Notes under the pieces: model-generated
What the model was told of the DNA's origin: nothing
Databases searched by the model: none
The model's input: the letters and a program-made list of their open reading frames with translations, nothing else
Program-made: the position numbers and the translations under genes
Part shown: positions 17,801 through 26,065 of the stretch, one piece after another
How positions within the stretch are numbered: position 1 is the stretch's first letter
How the letters are laid out: each line of letters opens with the position of its first letter
Assembly (NCBI GenBank): GCA_035362935.1
Contig: DAOSEC010000019.1
Location: 1 to 37,944 of the forward strand
Reading direction: 5' to 3'
DNA: 37,944 bases
From: DAOSEC01 sp035362935
GTDB lineage: Bacteria; Bacillota_I; Bacilli_A; ML615J-28; CAG-313

Positions 17801-18878
17801 TTTTCCTGGAGTTGTAGCCGTTGAGGGGACAGATTATTTATTGTCACTTCATTCAACCGGTTATCGATTGGAATTTTTATCATCAGCTCCTGTTGGGGAA
17901 TATACAGTTAACTTTAGTTATCAACGTACTCACATCTATGAATCACCTTATCCTCTAGCAATTCCAGATCCACATACAATCAATTGGTTAAGAAATTTTA
18001 CTACAGTCACATTTGAGAAAGTGGGGAATATCGATAGTCGAATCACAACAGTCGAGTTTACAACAGATGCATTGGCGATTAATATCAATACGATTATTCA
18101 TGACTCAAGTTTATCGATAATAAAAATGCCAGAAAACATTACAATGTATGAATATTTGTACAACAATCCAATCGCAAGAGTACTTTACTTTAACTTATCC
18201 GATCAAATTGTTTATCGAACGCCAGAAACAGCACGTGAATACTGGATTATTGGTCAAGTAGCAAATACGGATCTATCATATTATGCTCCAACATTTATTG
18301 AAGGCGCATTGCCACTCGGTGCGCGGATTTACCGCTTAACTCCTGGTGGACTTGATGAAGATTTATATGATGATTTTGCACCAATTGATGATGATTTTAA
18401 GTATGTGACATACCGGGTGTTTGCTGAAGGGTATTTAGAAAGTGATCCTATAAAAGGGGAATACTATACCGATTATCACATTGCTGTACAAGATACTACA
18501 AATAATGTTTATTTCCAATTTGATATTTATAAGAATATAGATTTTCCAATTGATTGGATTTTTGCCACCCTTGTTCTAATCCGAGATTCAGAGCTCAAAC
18601 AAACATTTTCATTATATTCAATTTTTGATGAAGGTATTGAGAAAGGGACAAACTATCAAATCAGAAATACGATGAGTGGAATCTTCCATGTGTCAATTAT
18701 TTTGCCAAATGGATACTCATACACATTAAAAGTCAATAACGTGACGCAAACAACCAATCAATTTGAAATTGTTGCATCGGTTATTCCGAAGAAATATACA
18801 ATCCGAATTGATATTATTGAAGCAGTTGAAAGCGTTCCTTGGGGACAACAAACCATTCATGTATATCAAGCGAACTAA
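11880..18878 (+). CDS. Giant surface protein 1, GLUG-like beta-helix repeats plus C-terminal beta modules
   Basis: A 2332-residue protein starting at GTG with AAAGGAG upstream. It has a basic N-terminus and one hydrophobic segment (about 10-28) acting as signal peptide or anchor, without an AWF site. A module follows that opens IESAEDLYQLSR (89-100) and continues to GTFDGQGFEIRNL (about 156-168), the start typical of GLUG-type repeat regions. Dozens of 'NYGxI ... GGIxG' repeats then run to about residue 1230, consistent with a right-handed beta-helix. The C-terminal 800 or so residues look like beta-sandwich modules and are paralogous to giant protein 2, including YNHWITER and a terminal PWG. 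There is no LPXTG motif or C-terminal membrane segment. It is probably an adhesin or matrix scaffold. Last gene of c-di-GMP-controlled operon A. Confidence 0.8.
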   Translation: MNKKIKLKRIVSILFLFIASFSFGIILNELIYNQNEKDQDQPYAPVASYDEYGVVCNVSQTICGPIYQPFSVLYGSNPDPIIEVTKYVIESAEDLYQLSRLASGSNGAAFLSLHYLLGNDIDYSTVGSGKDFRPLGFKANPNSGGTHANNPLAFQGTFDGQGFEIRNLSLELIPDGTYYDTNFQGYLRYYSMFSVVGENGTVQNLGLINPLLFLLVKFDNMVGASPLVGENYGIVNHVYMRDTKTGTNRGMRIESTLHMSGLMVFNYGSFTDSFVAAERIHNEAILNPTSVSVILKQDYNPASTPRLYYDSTIYLFSAPLIGVGVGLATSAFQTSSNFSSTWFFNNSYGTIATLNNTYPILLGIQKNPANNELWIHKATDLVYMARLIDSPFAFQNGTFRIRADIDMASVARNAYVPPVNTFTGTFRGLNAPTGNRLYTRIAGENQFFSIFNLNIVNGADLGDYAGYGIFGVLAGGSHQDINFIYPVINPSNLSQFSSKSYIGVGLLAGRSTSTITNINIHEAVYTITEPMTNLTYMGGISGLATGTIQNLTTSGDMHLGTYTFDAKTQKSAFGGWVGFAGFPGTTTYLTVQGASTSNRATNSINIIGPGFNNSGALSTTYLGGFVGTGFMTRFQNIQNFGNIQSHPNQSNSFIDRVFIGGMIGFQVRKNNTSSNIRNDGNLSVIVNKNVTASLAGGYGVAKSNLTGSLSVRTVTNVENYGNIQTIIPDGVTLTQTHLEGMNIQVAGIAIGYYFREGRFYQAFNHADFELDLALVQNVAGIMIANNSRLTSATTGEAEDIYNNNAVAPTTDAGANDLQDIENSGNITLTTNYPIYKHQIKVAGVALGRLITFNRIRNTGDISINITENANLSIDSGVPTTDKLNPQQKNIIAVGVAEEISATRRAFDLYNGGTISYTNDSSKDVRFHLYLSGIIHRNNNQTVHVDSSSSSTYNLINDGYVIIDASVTGSTRASGIANVNYGTITNAINAADIYNKNDVKANNYTVDTAGIVNLIVNTSTSATQSRIHNALNYGDLVAYGTNTISTYYGQVVAGGIASRNNITENHLSTTVNTDYYFAEIRHSINYGSVFAWNDRSDCTNEACSVANDPHKLYNSISGGILGNGLLRIDNTLNYGNVYSRTLAGGVVGHLDLHSFAQFSNSSVPATIMANLINYGRVRRMQSTSAFQVDFDNNGITANPAQATTTLVANHNQALGGILGNVYVGSSAWNFAGSNNYEFRTIAKRHWLNFDDQVSILGTSPSVISNPTRAAELSALAYTTKNPDGSPAPYSSVGSYVLDDTSNGVFHSTFPFMQPVSTTPSLENNIQFIPTDRFNPTLMDRMVLDFVPSEDVNGVFALGPISGIGAAGEGGMYLPNNYDFSGLSPYGLTTLSWMNAIVSGGESLSSKVNNGMKQLSKSIAVNIDNVQLIGVGNPSLRINNPEIYLAKTTMEQSTITFYVSNNTTLAEGIGKTSQIHNAYMPARALLAPYGAYESGGVWYGNYSWNGTSYVDVSPAQGTHVLVPVTVFSFTGTTEFIVNTTDSSTYTLGYGASFSYDPDNPLTSTINLPSQILHSYGPFDENGELRDINNNLIYSSTQHIGKIRVFSEAYVHDELNPDANPLTWEDYSIEIVRVQDQQWTSINTLTVNGNSSIPSPLPNFSTNPTIIDLTQGEGIHFRVIGSLGQLIFNVNTLNVPTGHTPHTTQRLIDVDGTTTLSTSFYSFTPATNIVTTITPNGYDESNGTWAAGTMNYTFAVNESLPSTKVNEYYTFEVTIGTDRIYQVRFTKIMSTEARVVAMITAVNTPSINHTTRLMTSDIAYGLYYNPSDTSTRILNFLNLSSISNVYSNTGAITGSDLPTYLNSLTISSGATLVSVSVTREDFDTGVNLRNRYIVTYTIQSEDGLTTNVYNHWITERNASTAVTSATKGLETILTPADKQLFNRLETPVFTYNFSNITTTNFYRATVDGLFVTLDFVGFPGVVAVEGTDYLLSLHSTGYRLEFLSSAPVGEYTVNFSYQRTHIYESPYPLAIPDPHTINWLRNFTTVTFEKVGNIDSRITTVEFTTDALAININTIIHDSSLSIIKMPENITMYEYLYNNPIARVLYFNLSDQIVYRTPETAREYWIIGQVANTDLSYYAPTFIEGALPLGARIYRLTPGGLDEDLYDDFAPIDDDFKYVTYRVFAEGYLESDPIKGEYYTDYHIAVQDTTNNVYFQFDIYKNIDFPIDWIFATLVLIRDSELKQTFSLYSIFDEGIEKGTNYQIRNTMSGIFHVSIILPNGYSYTLKVNNVTQTTNQFEIVASVIPKKYTIRIDIIEAVESVPWGQQTIHVYQAN

Positions 18879-18884
18879 TCAGTT

Positions 18885-18922
18885 AAAATACCAATCTATT
18901 TGTAGATTGGTATTTTCTTTTT
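18885..18922 (+). terminator. Strong intrinsic terminator of operon A
   Basis: AAAATACCAATCTA (18885-18898) pairs perfectly with TAGATTGGTATTTT (18903-18916) around TTTG, followed by CTTTTT. It starts 6 bases after the giant-protein stop codon. Confidence 0.92.
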
Positions 18923-18963
18923 CCTAGATTCACAAAATCTTTGGGATAGTCAGATAAAAGTGG

Positions 18964-18992
18964 TTGACAGTTATTGTATTATGGTATACAAT
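18964..18992 (+). promoter_or_regulatory. Sigma-A promoter of operon B
   Basis: Perfect TTGACA (18964-18969), a 17-base spacer and TACAAT (18987-18992). An overlapping TGGTATACA offers an alternative -10 with a 15-base spacer. It precedes riboswitch 2. Confidence 0.8.
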
Positions 18993-19048
18993 GAAATTGT
19001 AACTAGACTATTTATATATTTCATACAAGCATTTGATAAATAAAATGT

Positions 19049-19146
19049 AAAAAGGCAAAACTAGAGTGATCTAGTGACGCAAAGCTATAGGACCTTATTT
19101 TGTAAGGTAGCCAGTTGCCATTATCTTTTTTGGTAATGGCATTTTT
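19049..19146 (+). promoter_or_regulatory. c-di-GMP-I (GEMM-I) riboswitch 2 with terminator
   Basis: Core GACGCAAAGC at 19076-19085. The first hairpin CTAGA/TCTAG has a GTGA loop, a GNRA variant of the usual GAAA. The second hairpin is ACCTTA/TAAGGT, where the otherwise conserved G-C closing pair is replaced by A-T. TGCCATTATC (19116-19125) pairs with GGTAATGGCA (19132-19141), then T5, giving a terminator that starts in the aptamer's TTGCC. It controls giant protein 2 alone, presumably switching it on with c-di-GMP (inference). Confidence 0.93.
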
Positions 19147-19163
19147 ATTTGAAGGAGTATTCT

Positions 19164-22100
19164 ATGAAAACAAAACTTGAAAAGAAGAAGTTCATAAGTA
19201 ATCCGAGTCTCAAGAAATGGTTAATCATCATTTTGATTGGGGCAATTTTTGTCGTTTCAAGCTACATTCATATTCATCAGACGCCAAAAAGTATGGCATC
19301 GGTATCTGGGTTTGGAAATGAGAATTTATGGTTAGGCGAATATTCGTGGCAAGCAATGCCATCAAGCATTACAACCGGGATGCAGTATATTAGTTTAAGT
19401 GAGTTTGAAACCATAAATGGTAGTGGAGCATCGTTTAATCTTCAAGCTGGATATGTAACACCATCAACATATAGAATAAGAATTGATACTGCTGAAGAAT
19501 TATGGAAATTATCGAATAAAACAAACTCTACGACCGTGTCGGAACGAAATTTTTATCTAAGTGCTTACTATGTTCTTGGAAATCACATTGATTACTTTTC
19601 ACAAATTATATTAAATCGACCATTCATGCCAATTGGAACACCTAGTTCTCCATTTATTGGTCAATTTGATGGAAAAGGATTTGAAATAACGAATCTTTTC
19701 TTTGGCGATGATGTGAATTTAGACCAACAAGCAGCTGAGCACGGAATAGATACAGGTCCAATTGATTCAAGATATATCTACTATGCTATGTTTAGTGAAG
19801 TTGGTAGTGCAGGGGTTGTTCGAAGACTTGGAATCATCAATCCGTTTTTAAGAGTATACATCAGACCAACCATTATGACTCATGCGGCAGCGATGATTGG
19901 GAACAATGCAGGATTGGTTGAGTACGTATATGTCATCGACAACCGAACAACGTTAGAAGCTGGTTATGATACTTGGGGTGGATTTAAAATATCTGGATTG
20001 TTATCAAGAAACACAGGAATTTTCCGACATGCCTATTACTCATCGATTCGTGTCGCATCTAGAAATACTGGACAAGATTATCAAGTACAACCAGTTGTGT
20101 TTGAAAACACAGGCACATTACAACAAATCTACTATGATTTAACAATCTACAATACTTCTTTGGTAAACAATATATTAACACCAATCCCTAATGTTGTAGG
20201 AGCAACCACATCAAATCTAATTACGCAAAATGGAGTGTTAACCGGAGAACTTTGGGCATCAAGAGACTATACATCGATCGGCGCAAGTGAGTCTAACACG
20301 TATCCAAATCTACATGGAATCAGTGGTTTAGGAACAGAAGCAAACCCATTTGAAATCAATAATGCAATTGATATGGTGCTGTTTACCAAATTAATCGATT
20401 TTAATGCGTATTACCGCAATAAATTTTACCGAATTACACGAAATATTGACATGTTAGAAGTAGCACCAACTGCATACATCACTCCAAGAGCAATCTTTAG
20501 TGGAACACTAACTGGTGAAATACGCTCAGGCGATGTCATGCAATTTTCTTACCCTGGATCAAGTGATCCAAAAACAAACCATCATGCAATTATAAACCTG
20601 AATATTAGAACCGGATCTGTGACGGCGGATCGTTATTATGCTGGACTAGTAGGTAACTTGTCTGGAACCATTCGTAATCTGAACATGATCGGTGGATCAA
20701 TTGTTTTGACAAATACAGATGACAACTATGGTCGTAATTTTTACATTGGATCGGTTGTGAGTTATTTAAGTGGAGGTACCATTGACCGCGTCCATTCTAG
20801 TATGCAAATAAACCTTGGCAGTGACCGAATCGGTTACGTCAATTTTGGTGGTATTGTCGGTGGTGGATATGGAACCATACAAGTAGCATCAAATAGTGGA
20901 TCCTTGTTTGGTGGAGTACACCCATTTGTCTTAGGTGACTTAACAAGCAACAATGCTGTTGGTGGAATCATCGGTAGCAGTGTGAGTGCTGGGGTGTTAT
21001 CCGTAGAAGAAGTACAAAACACAGGTGCTGTATTTGGTGTTGGATTTACGGGGTCATCAAATAATTATGGCTCAAGTCTTGGAACCAATGTCGGAGGTAT
21101 CATAGGTCGTGCATCGACAAGTAAACTCATAAAAGTTTCGAACCGAGCTAACATTTATGCAACTCAATTAACAGGATCACCATTTATCAATCATGTAAAC
21201 ATTGGTGGAATCGTTGGTCAATACAATTCTCACTTAGGTGGGAATACGACTAGATATGATTTGTATAACAGTGGATCAATCCATATTAATAACATTCAAA
21301 CTACGGGTTATGTAAAAGCATCAGGGATTGCCGTATTCAAAGGAACATCTCCTACAACCATATACAAAGCAGCTAACAATGGAAGCTTTGTTCAAACCAA
21401 TGTGTTAGGAACTTATGATTTTGGTGGAATCGCTTATGATGATTTAACAGGTGTGAGTGTCTTAAGAGGGTATAATTTTGCAAGCTTTACCTTTACACCA
21501 GGCAGAACCTATCAGGTTAGTCCAATACACTTTTCTAACGATACGGTTGGAACATACTTTCCGGTGGTTGAGGAGTCTATCAATTACGGTGATATTAGCA
21601 TTACGAGTTCACCTACGGGAACGACACCAATCGTATTGTCAGGTATTACAAATAGTCAATATGTTTCGATCAATCGTGTTCATAACTACGGAAATATCAG
21701 TGTAACTGGAACGCAAAGTACAACAGGAATCATTCTTGTTAGCGGTATTGCTAGAGTATTAAATCATGGAAGATATATCAACAATGCATTCAATGAAGGC
21801 GCACTTTCTGTAACACCTTCAAATACAACAAACTATCAAATCAGTGTTGCAGGAATCGTAAATACCAATAATAATAACGTTACCCTAGATAGTAACTTAC
21901 TACCTATTGCAGGATCTAACTTACTAGATAATGTAGTCAACAATGGTGCGATTACCGTTACAGCAAATACAACTGGTTTAATCGCTGTTGGAGGAATTAC
22001 AGTAAACAACAATGGGTTTGTTAGAAATGCTGCAAATTTAGCCAACTTGTTAATTACAAATAACACAACAACAGCATCGTCTGCAAGCAATGGATTCGTT

Positions 22101-25100
22101 AAAGTAGGTGGAATTGCCTCAAACAACGGTCTTGCAACGAGTAAAATATATGACTCAGTCAACTATGGTCGCATTGTCTCTATCACGCGTTTTGATGCTT
22201 GGGCAGGAGGAATTGTTGCAGAAAGCACCAATCAATATTCAATCATTGCCTACTCTATGAATTTTGGAGAAGTGTCAAGTTTCGCAGTTGGTGGGATTTT
22301 ATCACCAAGTGGTTCATGGATTACTTGTACTACTAGCCCATATCCTCGTGCACGAAGTGGGGGAATTATTGGCACTGGAAAATCAGGGTTCAATAATGTT
22401 GTAAATAGAGGAGTCATCGGAAGCAATGATGTATCTGGTGGAATTTATGGAGTTGTTGACTTTGTCACAATTGAAGAGACACAAGGTACTAAAATGTGGG
22501 ACTCAATCAACTATGGAACTGTGCGAAGAATATCAAGCAGAAGTGGAACCACATTTACCTATGCTGCATCTCTCCCGTCAACGACCACATTGAACTGCTT
22601 CTTTGGTATATGGCGTCCTGTTGTTCATCCTACCCATGGAGCAATCATAGGTATGATTTATCAAGGTGGATCAGCAACCGCTTCAAGTGCTATTTCATAT
22701 CGTTATATTTTAAATACAGATACTGGACCAAATATGATTGGTCGTGTTCCAGCAATTCAAAATGCCAACTGGTCTAATCCGGGTGAAGCAGACATTACGA
22801 CTATGGCTACAACCAAAATTGATGATCGTTCACCAGTACCATTTAGTGACCCCACCAATCCAATTGTCAATGATCGTTATATCAAATCTTATTTTAACAA
22901 TGGTGTAGCACCAAATCCTGCAGCTACTGAAGGAACTCAAAGCTATAATGGTGGAATTTATCACTCTAGTTTCTTTATGCGAACTGGACTTGTCAATGGT
23001 GTACCAATTGAAAATTACGCCGAGTACATCGCCTATTATGAAAATAGTTTTTTAGCCCCCGCAACAAGAAATCTATCTGTTTTTGCGAGTGGTATGTATG
23101 TATTAGCAAATTCTACCGGACAAACCAATGGTGGATTCATGCCAGCAAATATACATTTAGAAGCGCTGGATTTGATAGGTATTCGAAATACATTTAGTGG
23201 GATTGATATGGTAGATGATTTATGGAGAACAGAAGGATCACCTGCCAACCCAAATAAAACAAACTATAAGTTCAATCAAATGTATCAATTAGAGTATGAA
23301 GTAGGAACGACGATATTTGATTTAGAGCTGTATGACCAAACCTCAGGTAGCAGGTTATCTAACCCTGTGATTAATTTACAGAATAATACAATTACTTACT
23401 ATATCAGTGCGAATGCAACCATTGGGACCTCATATAAAGTTGACCAAAGTACAGTTGATTTATCGATCGCGGCTACACTAAAAGGTGGAACGTATGCGAA
23501 TCAAATCAGTTTAGATACATACACCTTTAGTCCAATCAACGCGGCTCAAGGGTCTAATAATGGTCCTTTTACCATTACAGTTCTTGCGGAGCACCCACTA
23601 GTGTATAGACAGTATCAAGTTTATATTGTGGTTACACCCAACTCTTCTCTAACACTAAATGCAGCTCCAAATGGTGTATTTATCAACGGAGTAGGACTTG
23701 CATCAGGCAATTATACGAACACATCAAATACCATTACGGTGAATAGTTCATATCCCGTTGCTTTTAGCAATGGCTCAATAGAAATTAGATATTCTGCAAT
23801 CAACATACCAAATGGATTTGATATAAAAAGTTTAATCACACTATATGATAGTTCAAACAATCCAGTGGATGCAGGTTTATATATCATTGAAAATGGGGTT
23901 GTAAATAGTACCTATTCTGGAGGGGTGTGGAGTGGAACCCTAACATATCGCATCATTGTCAATCAAGCATTGCCGATGGGAACCTATCGTGTTAGTTTTC
24001 AAGCATATGGAATTACTTACCAGGCAATTTTCACAAAGCAAGGTAGTACATCTACAAACATATTAGCGATAGATTATGATAGTATTGGTTCAAATACAAC
24101 CATTAACACCGGAACAAGAATGATTACATCTACGATTCAATATGGTAACTTACTTGATTTTTCATCAACGACACTGCTTGTTGGAGAGATTCCTTCCTAC
24201 TTAAGTAGTATTCAATTAGTACCTTTCGCACGAGTTGTAAGTTCATCACTTAATCAAATTACAATCTCTGATGATGGCAGTGGAAATGGCATTCGAACCT
24301 ATCAAATCATAATGGTTGTCAGACCAGAAGCAGGCAGCGGATTTGATCAAACATGGACACATTACATTACAGAGCGAGTAGTCGACCGAAATGTTGCATA
24401 TGTTTATAAGAACGGAAATCCAATCAATTTAGCAGAAGGGATTACTTTCGAACGAGAAGAACTTAACGTTGCTTTTTGGTTAGAATATCAGTCGACATCA
24501 TTGTTTGGTGGATATACCAACATTGTTCCAACAACCGTATATAAGAATGATGTATTACAAACTGCAGGTTCCTTTGACTCCTACTTGGCGCGTTTTGTGG
24601 ATGGTGATGGAGTTTACGCCGAATTTTTCCAATCGACAGATCCAGCAACTTACAAAATAGGGTACCGTTACTTAAGGACAAACATATCACTACCATATAA
24701 TGTAACTGTTGTGAATCAACTCACATCACAAACAACATCAGAAAGTTCACTTTCATGGGTGTTAGATTTAAGTGAGGCAGTGATTACCAAACTCGAAGGG
24801 AAAGACACGTACTTAAGAAATATTATTTTTATGGGGGATACTGTGATTCCTCAATACCCAATATTAAAGAATCGAACACAATATGAACAAGAGCTTCCAC
24901 CAACGATTGCGATATTCGCAAGTAGCATTTATTACAATGGTATCACACTGACAGGACCAAATAGAGATGATGAAATTTTTGTGGAAGGGTTCGTTCAACA
25001 AACCAACTTGATTTATTATGCTCCTGAATTTGTGTTGCCACTAGGTGCAATCATCGAACGCTATGATGAAGTAGAACAAGAGTATACCACTCAACTGTTC

Positions 25101-25679
25101 GATGATTTTAGAGGAAATCGAGAAGTCTCATATCGTGTGACATCAGAAGATGGCACATTAGAAACCTATTATTACATTCAAGTTACAGACATTTTTTATA
25201 ACGTGTTGTTCCGATATCACATTGTGATTGAAGACTCACTTGATCAACAAGCTCTGATTGATGATACTATTTTTGTCATATTTAAAAACCTAGCAACCAT
25301 AGTAGACACTAGTGGAGGGGGTAGGGTTATTACTTCCGTAGAGGCGATTAACAATCAGCTAATTGCATTTTATCGTGTCAATCAAGTCTATTATCAGTTT
25401 GATGCAAACTCGAGTGGAGACTATTTAATCACACTAGATTTACCTTCTGGATTTGATTTCATAGTCAAACAAGGAAGTCCATCAATTCCAATTGAACCAG
25501 ATTATTCAAACCTTTTGTCGCCATTTCCAATTAGTGATTACTATGGATATCACTACTATATTCCTCCTTCACCAAGGGGATCTTTCCATGAGTTTACAAT
25601 CTATGTCTCATCATCAACTGTAACAGAAGAACCATGGGGGATCAAAGATATTTGGCGTTTTTGGAAGGATTTATTCTAA
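19164..25679 (+). CDS. Giant surface protein 2, paralog of giant protein 1
   Basis: A 2171-residue protein. The open frame begins at a TTG at 19149, but that codon sits on the ribosome binding site; the ATG at 19164 has GAAGGAG at good spacing. A basic N-terminus and hydrophobic segment (about 17-35) precede a module opening DTAEELWKLS and GQFDGKGFEITNL. A long array of 'NYGxI ... GGIxG' GLUG-like repeats follows, to roughly residue 1180, and then C-terminal beta modules. HYITER, YYAPEFVLPLGA and the terminal EPWG match giant protein 1 in order. No LPXTG motif or C-terminal membrane helix is present. It is probably a surface adhesin or matrix scaffold, with the single hydrophobic N-terminal segment as either signal peptide or anchor. 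Only gene of operon B. Confidence 0.8.
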   Translation: MKTKLEKKKFISNPSLKKWLIIILIGAIFVVSSYIHIHQTPKSMASVSGFGNENLWLGEYSWQAMPSSITTGMQYISLSEFETINGSGASFNLQAGYVTPSTYRIRIDTAEELWKLSNKTNSTTVSERNFYLSAYYVLGNHIDYFSQIILNRPFMPIGTPSSPFIGQFDGKGFEITNLFFGDDVNLDQQAAEHGIDTGPIDSRYIYYAMFSEVGSAGVVRRLGIINPFLRVYIRPTIMTHAAAMIGNNAGLVEYVYVIDNRTTLEAGYDTWGGFKISGLLSRNTGIFRHAYYSSIRVASRNTGQDYQVQPVVFENTGTLQQIYYDLTIYNTSLVNNILTPIPNVVGATTSNLITQNGVLTGELWASRDYTSIGASESNTYPNLHGISGLGTEANPFEINNAIDMVLFTKLIDFNAYYRNKFYRITRNIDMLEVAPTAYITPRAIFSGTLTGEIRSGDVMQFSYPGSSDPKTNHHAIINLNIRTGSVTADRYYAGLVGNLSGTIRNLNMIGGSIVLTNTDDNYGRNFYIGSVVSYLSGGTIDRVHSSMQINLGSDRIGYVNFGGIVGGGYGTIQVASNSGSLFGGVHPFVLGDLTSNNAVGGIIGSSVSAGVLSVEEVQNTGAVFGVGFTGSSNNYGSSLGTNVGGIIGRASTSKLIKVSNRANIYATQLTGSPFINHVNIGGIVGQYNSHLGGNTTRYDLYNSGSIHINNIQTTGYVKASGIAVFKGTSPTTIYKAANNGSFVQTNVLGTYDFGGIAYDDLTGVSVLRGYNFASFTFTPGRTYQVSPIHFSNDTVGTYFPVVEESINYGDISITSSPTGTTPIVLSGITNSQYVSINRVHNYGNISVTGTQSTTGIILVSGIARVLNHGRYINNAFNEGALSVTPSNTTNYQISVAGIVNTNNNNVTLDSNLLPIAGSNLLDNVVNNGAITVTANTTGLIAVGGITVNNNGFVRNAANLANLLITNNTTTASSASNGFVKVGGIASNNGLATSKIYDSVNYGRIVSITRFDAWAGGIVAESTNQYSIIAYSMNFGEVSSFAVGGILSPSGSWITCTTSPYPRARSGGIIGTGKSGFNNVVNRGVIGSNDVSGGIYGVVDFVTIEETQGTKMWDSINYGTVRRISSRSGTTFTYAASLPSTTTLNCFFGIWRPVVHPTHGAIIGMIYQGGSATASSAISYRYILNTDTGPNMIGRVPAIQNANWSNPGEADITTMATTKIDDRSPVPFSDPTNPIVNDRYIKSYFNNGVAPNPAATEGTQSYNGGIYHSSFFMRTGLVNGVPIENYAEYIAYYENSFLAPATRNLSVFASGMYVLANSTGQTNGGFMPANIHLEALDLIGIRNTFSGIDMVDDLWRTEGSPANPNKTNYKFNQMYQLEYEVGTTIFDLELYDQTSGSRLSNPVINLQNNTITYYISANATIGTSYKVDQSTVDLSIAATLKGGTYANQISLDTYTFSPINAAQGSNNGPFTITVLAEHPLVYRQYQVYIVVTPNSSLTLNAAPNGVFINGVGLASGNYTNTSNTITVNSSYPVAFSNGSIEIRYSAINIPNGFDIKSLITLYDSSNNPVDAGLYIIENGVVNSTYSGGVWSGTLTYRIIVNQALPMGTYRVSFQAYGITYQAIFTKQGSTSTNILAIDYDSIGSNTTINTGTRMITSTIQYGNLLDFSSTTLLVGEIPSYLSSIQLVPFARVVSSSLNQITISDDGSGNGIRTYQIIMVVRPEAGSGFDQTWTHYITERVVDRNVAYVYKNGNPINLAEGITFEREELNVAFWLEYQSTSLFGGYTNIVPTTVYKNDVLQTAGSFDSYLARFVDGDGVYAEFFQSTDPATYKIGYRYLRTNISLPYNVTVVNQLTSQTTSESSLSWVLDLSEAVITKLEGKDTYLRNIIFMGDTVIPQYPILKNRTQYEQELPPTIAIFASSIYYNGITLTGPNRDDEIFVEGFVQQTNLIYYAPEFVLPLGAIIERYDEVEQEYTTQLFDDFRGNREVSYRVTSEDGTLETYYYIQVTDIFYNVLFRYHIVIEDSLDQQALIDDTIFVIFKNLATIVDTSGGGRVITSVEAINNQLIAFYRVNQVYYQFDANSSGDYLITLDLPSGFDFIVKQGSPSIPIEPDYSNLLSPFPISDYYGYHYYIPPSPRGSFHEFTIYVSSSTVTEEPWGIKDIWRFWKDLF

Positions 25680-25697
25680 TTAAAACGTTTTCTTGCG

Positions 25698-25725
25698 CGG
25701 TTGAATCACCTATGTGATTCAGCCG
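25698..25725 (+). other. GC-rich hairpin after giant protein 2, no T tract
   Basis: CGGTTGAATCAC (25698-25709) pairs with GTGATTCAGCCG (25714-25725), with one G-U pair, around CTAT. No T run follows, so it is not a standard intrinsic terminator. It could be an mRNA 3'-end stabiliser or a factor-dependent stop. The rest of the 423-base gap to the next gene holds the promoter and two riboswitches. Confidence 0.6.
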
Positions 25726-25771
25726 TAGTAGGAAATATTATAAAAATATTAATAATATTTTGTAAAAACGA

Positions 25772-25800
25772 TTGACAAGATAAAAAGATGGGTGTATAAT
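25772..25800 (+). promoter_or_regulatory. Perfect sigma-A promoter of operon C
   Basis: TTGACA (25772-25777), exactly 17 bases and TATAAT (25795-25800): a full consensus promoter, the strongest in the window. Such a strong promoter in front of two conditional terminators suggests expression is set mainly by the RNA switches. Confidence 0.9.
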
Positions 25801-25814
25801 GATGTTATAATAAA

Positions 25815-25928
25815 GAAAAAAGGCAAAACTAAGGAAACTTAGTGACGCAAAGCTATAGGGCCTTACTGTAACAAGAAGGCAGCCAGTTGCTGTTATCTGT
25901 AGATGGTGATGGCAACATTTTATTTTTT
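25815..25928 (+). promoter_or_regulatory. c-di-GMP-I (GEMM-I) riboswitch 3, first of a tandem pair
   Basis: Core GACGCAAAGC at 25844-25853, with a CTAAG-GAAA-CTTAG hairpin before it and a GCCTT/AAGGC hairpin after it. The 3' edge reads TTGCT rather than the TTGCC of the other three copies. GTTGCTGTTATC (25886-25897) pairs along its whole length, with several G-U pairs, with GGTGATGGCAAC (25905-25916) and is followed by a T-rich tail: a somewhat weaker terminator. It acts in series with riboswitch 4. Confidence 0.92.
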
Positions 25929-25960
25929 ATAGCAGCAGTCTTTATTTTGAACATGTTATG

Positions 25961-26065
25961 AAAAAGGCAAAACTAGGGAAACTTAGTGACGCAAAGCTAT
26001 AGGGCCTTTTGAAAGGTAGCCAGTTGCCATGATCAAAAACTATTTTTTTGATGATGGTATTTTTT
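25961..26065 (+). promoter_or_regulatory. c-di-GMP-I (GEMM-I) riboswitch 4, second of a tandem pair
   Basis: Core GACGCAAAGC at 25988-25997. It is nearly identical to riboswitch 3 across the first half, suggesting duplication. TTGCCATGATCAAAA (from 26024) pairs with TTTTGATGATGGTA (to 26059), with one mismatch, followed by T6: a complete terminator of its own. RNA polymerase must pass both switches before reaching the TasA-like/SipW operon. Confidence 0.93.

Noticed and set aside
11880..25679. LPXTG sorting signals on the giant proteins
   Set aside because: Neither C-terminus shows LPXTG, a hydrophobic stretch or a basic tail.
25698..25725. Intrinsic terminator for operon B
   Set aside because: The stem is strong, but no T tract follows, so it is listed only as a hairpin.
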